Assembly (NCBI GenBank): GCA_036379395.1
Contig: DASVGR010000015.1
Location: forward strand, 1 to 15,198
Reading direction: 5' to 3'
From: Oleiagrimonas sp036379395
GTDB lineage: Bacteria > Pseudomonadota > Gammaproteobacteria > Xanthomonadales > Rhodanobacteraceae
DNA: 15,198 bases
The position numbers and the translations under genes are program-made. Below, piece by piece: positions 14,403 through 15,198 of the stretch. The notes under the pieces were generated by a model. It saw nothing but the letters and a program-made list of their open reading frames with translations. It was not told the origin of the DNA and did no database searches. The stretch's first letter is position 1; every line of letters begins with the position of its first letter.

Positions 14403-14438
14403 ACAAGGCCCCGGCAATCGCCACTGCCGGAGCCTCGT
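14403..14438 (-). terminator. Terminator-like hairpin after icmF
   Basis: The minus transcript folds as a 14-bp stem (complement of 14425-14438 pairing with complement of 14403-14416) around an 8-nt loop, starting 23 nt after the icmF stop. Two pairs are G-U wobbles on the minus transcript but would be A-C mismatches on the plus transcript, so the structure favours the icmF direction. The following bases are CAUGUG with no real U-run, so efficiency is uncertain. Confidence 0.55.
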
Positions 14439-14460
14439 TGTTCGACGACCGATCACGCCA

Positions 14461-15198
14461 TCACATGTTGCGTCGGTACTCGCCGCCCACCGCGTACAGC
14501 GCGTGGCTGATCTGGCCCAGCGAGTGGTACTTGGTGGCTTCCATGAGCTGCTCGAACACGTTTTTGCGCTCGCGCGCGGTTTGTTGCAGCGTGGCCGGAC
14601 CGTCCGGGCGCAACGGGTTGCGGGCTTGCTGGAAGGCCCGCACGTTGTCGATCTGCTGGCGCTTGCCTTCCGGCGTGGCGCGGATCAGCTCGATCTTGGT
14701 GGCGACCTTGCCGCCATCCTTGCCGAGGAACGTGTTGACGCCGATCAGCGGCAGGCTGCCGTCGTGCTTCTTGCGCTCGTAGTACAGGCTTTCGTCCTGG
14801 ATCTTGCCGCGCTGGTACATCGTGTCCATGGCGCCGAGCACGCCGCCACGCTCGCTGATGGCCTCGAACTCGCGGTACACGGCTTCTTCGACCATGTCGG
14901 TCAGCCGCTCGATGGCGTAGCTGCCCTGCCACGGGTTTTCGTTGAAGTTGAGGCCCAGCTCCTTGTTGATGATCATCTGGATGGCCACGGCGCGGCGCAC
15001 GGAATCTTCCGTCGGCGTGGTGATGGCTTCGTCATACGCGTTGGTGTGCAGCGAGTTGCAGTTGTCGAACAGCGCGTACAACGCCTGCAGCGTGGTGCGG
15101 ATGTCGTTGAACTGGATTTCCTGCGCGTGCAGCGAACGGCCCGACGTCTGGATGTGGTACTTGAGCATCTGGCTGCGCGCGGACGCGCCGTAGCGCTC
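14461..15198 (-). CDS. icmF: Fused isobutyryl-CoA mutase IcmF, C-terminal part only
   Basis: The last 245 codons are present; the frame runs off the right edge, so the start lies outside. The segment belongs to the B12-dependent acyl-CoA mutase barrel. Blocks include KYHIQTSGRSLHAQEIQFND, NCNSLHTNAYDEAITTPT, NFNENPWQGSYAIERLTD, SERGGVLGAMDTMYQRGKIQ and the tail SLGQISHALYAVGGEYRRNM. These fit IcmF, where a cobalamin domain, a MeaI-type GTPase chaperone and the mutase are one polypeptide. The classical methylmalonyl-CoA mutase differs in these blocks. IcmF interconverts isobutyryl-CoA and n-butyryl-CoA, linking valine or branched-acid metabolism to straight chains. The fused domains and substrate-specificity residues are outside the window, so fusion and substrate are inferred from sub-family resemblance. 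Confidence 0.88.
   Translation of the reverse strand, partial: ERYGASARSQMLKYHIQTSGRSLHAQEIQFNDIRTTLQALYALFDNCNSLHTNAYDEAITTPTEDSVRRAVAIQMIINKELGLNFNENPWQGSYAIERLTDMVEEAVYREFEAISERGGVLGAMDTMYQRGKIQDESLYYERKKHDGSLPLIGVNTFLGKDGGKVATKIELIRATPEGKRQQIDNVRAFQQARNPLRPDGPATLQQTARERKNVFEQLMEATKYHSLGQISHALYAVGGEYRRNM

Larger units (their letters stand above)
14182..14460. other. icmF-fabH intergenic region (279 bp)
   Basis: No supported gene. It contains the icmF terminator-like hairpin at 14403-14438, a 12-bp GC palindrome (CCGGCCGGCCGG, 14290-14301) and the fabH Shine-Dalgarno. A promoter for the fab train would be expected here, but I find no pair of -35/-10 hexamers good enough to call. Confidence 0.5.

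Noticed and set aside
1..15198. CRISPR array, transposase, phage, toxin-antitoxin or defence system
   Set aside because: No direct repeat array, no transposase or integrase motifs and no such genes on either strand; only REP-like repeats are seen.

Overview
The window is high-GC, densely coding DNA from a gammaproteobacterium. It most resembles the order Lysobacterales (Xanthomonadales), probably near Rhodanobacter or Dyella. Four signs point there: the fab cluster order with pabB between fabF and pabC, a TonB-dependent receptor of the type common in Xanthomonas and Caulobacter, paired REP elements with GTAG/GTGG heads, and the GC-rich codon use. The placement is inferred from gene content, not from a search.

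There are three blocks. (1) Positions 1-3318, + strand: the C-terminal barrel of a TonB-dependent receptor, cut by the window edge, followed after 6 nt by a secreted protein of probable alpha/alpha-toroid fold. They look like a small nutrient (possibly carbohydrate) uptake pair. (2) Positions 3424-14181, - strand: a long gene train in the order fabH, fabD, fabG, acpP, fabF, pabB, pabC, mltG, tmk, holB and a PIG-L/LmbE deacetylase gene. It covers type II fatty acid synthesis (initiation ketosynthase, malonyl loading, ketoreductase, carrier protein, elongation ketosynthase), p-aminobenzoate synthesis for folate, septal or terminal peptidoglycan lysis, dTMP kinase and the clamp-loader delta-prime subunit. 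From fabF onward it is tightly packed, with four start/stop overlaps. (3) Positions 14461-15198, - strand: the C-terminus of a fused isobutyryl-CoA mutase (IcmF), running off the right edge and followed by a terminator-like hairpin.

The non-coding parts of the fab train hold the most interesting structure. Two different REP-like inverted pairs lie in the fabD-fabG and fabH-fabD gaps. The second pair shows a compensatory base-pair swap. A perfect 12-bp hairpin separates the highly expressed acpP from fabF. The fabG-acpP gap carries further inverted repeats upstream of a consensus Shine-Dalgarno. fabH appears to start at CTG, because its frame has no ATG, GTG or TTG between the upstream in-frame stop and the conserved N-terminus.

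I found no CRISPR array, transposase, phage gene, tRNA, rRNA or defence system, and no evidence for a wholly new multi-gene system. The window is mainly a conserved housekeeping cluster with unusual edges and intergenic elements.
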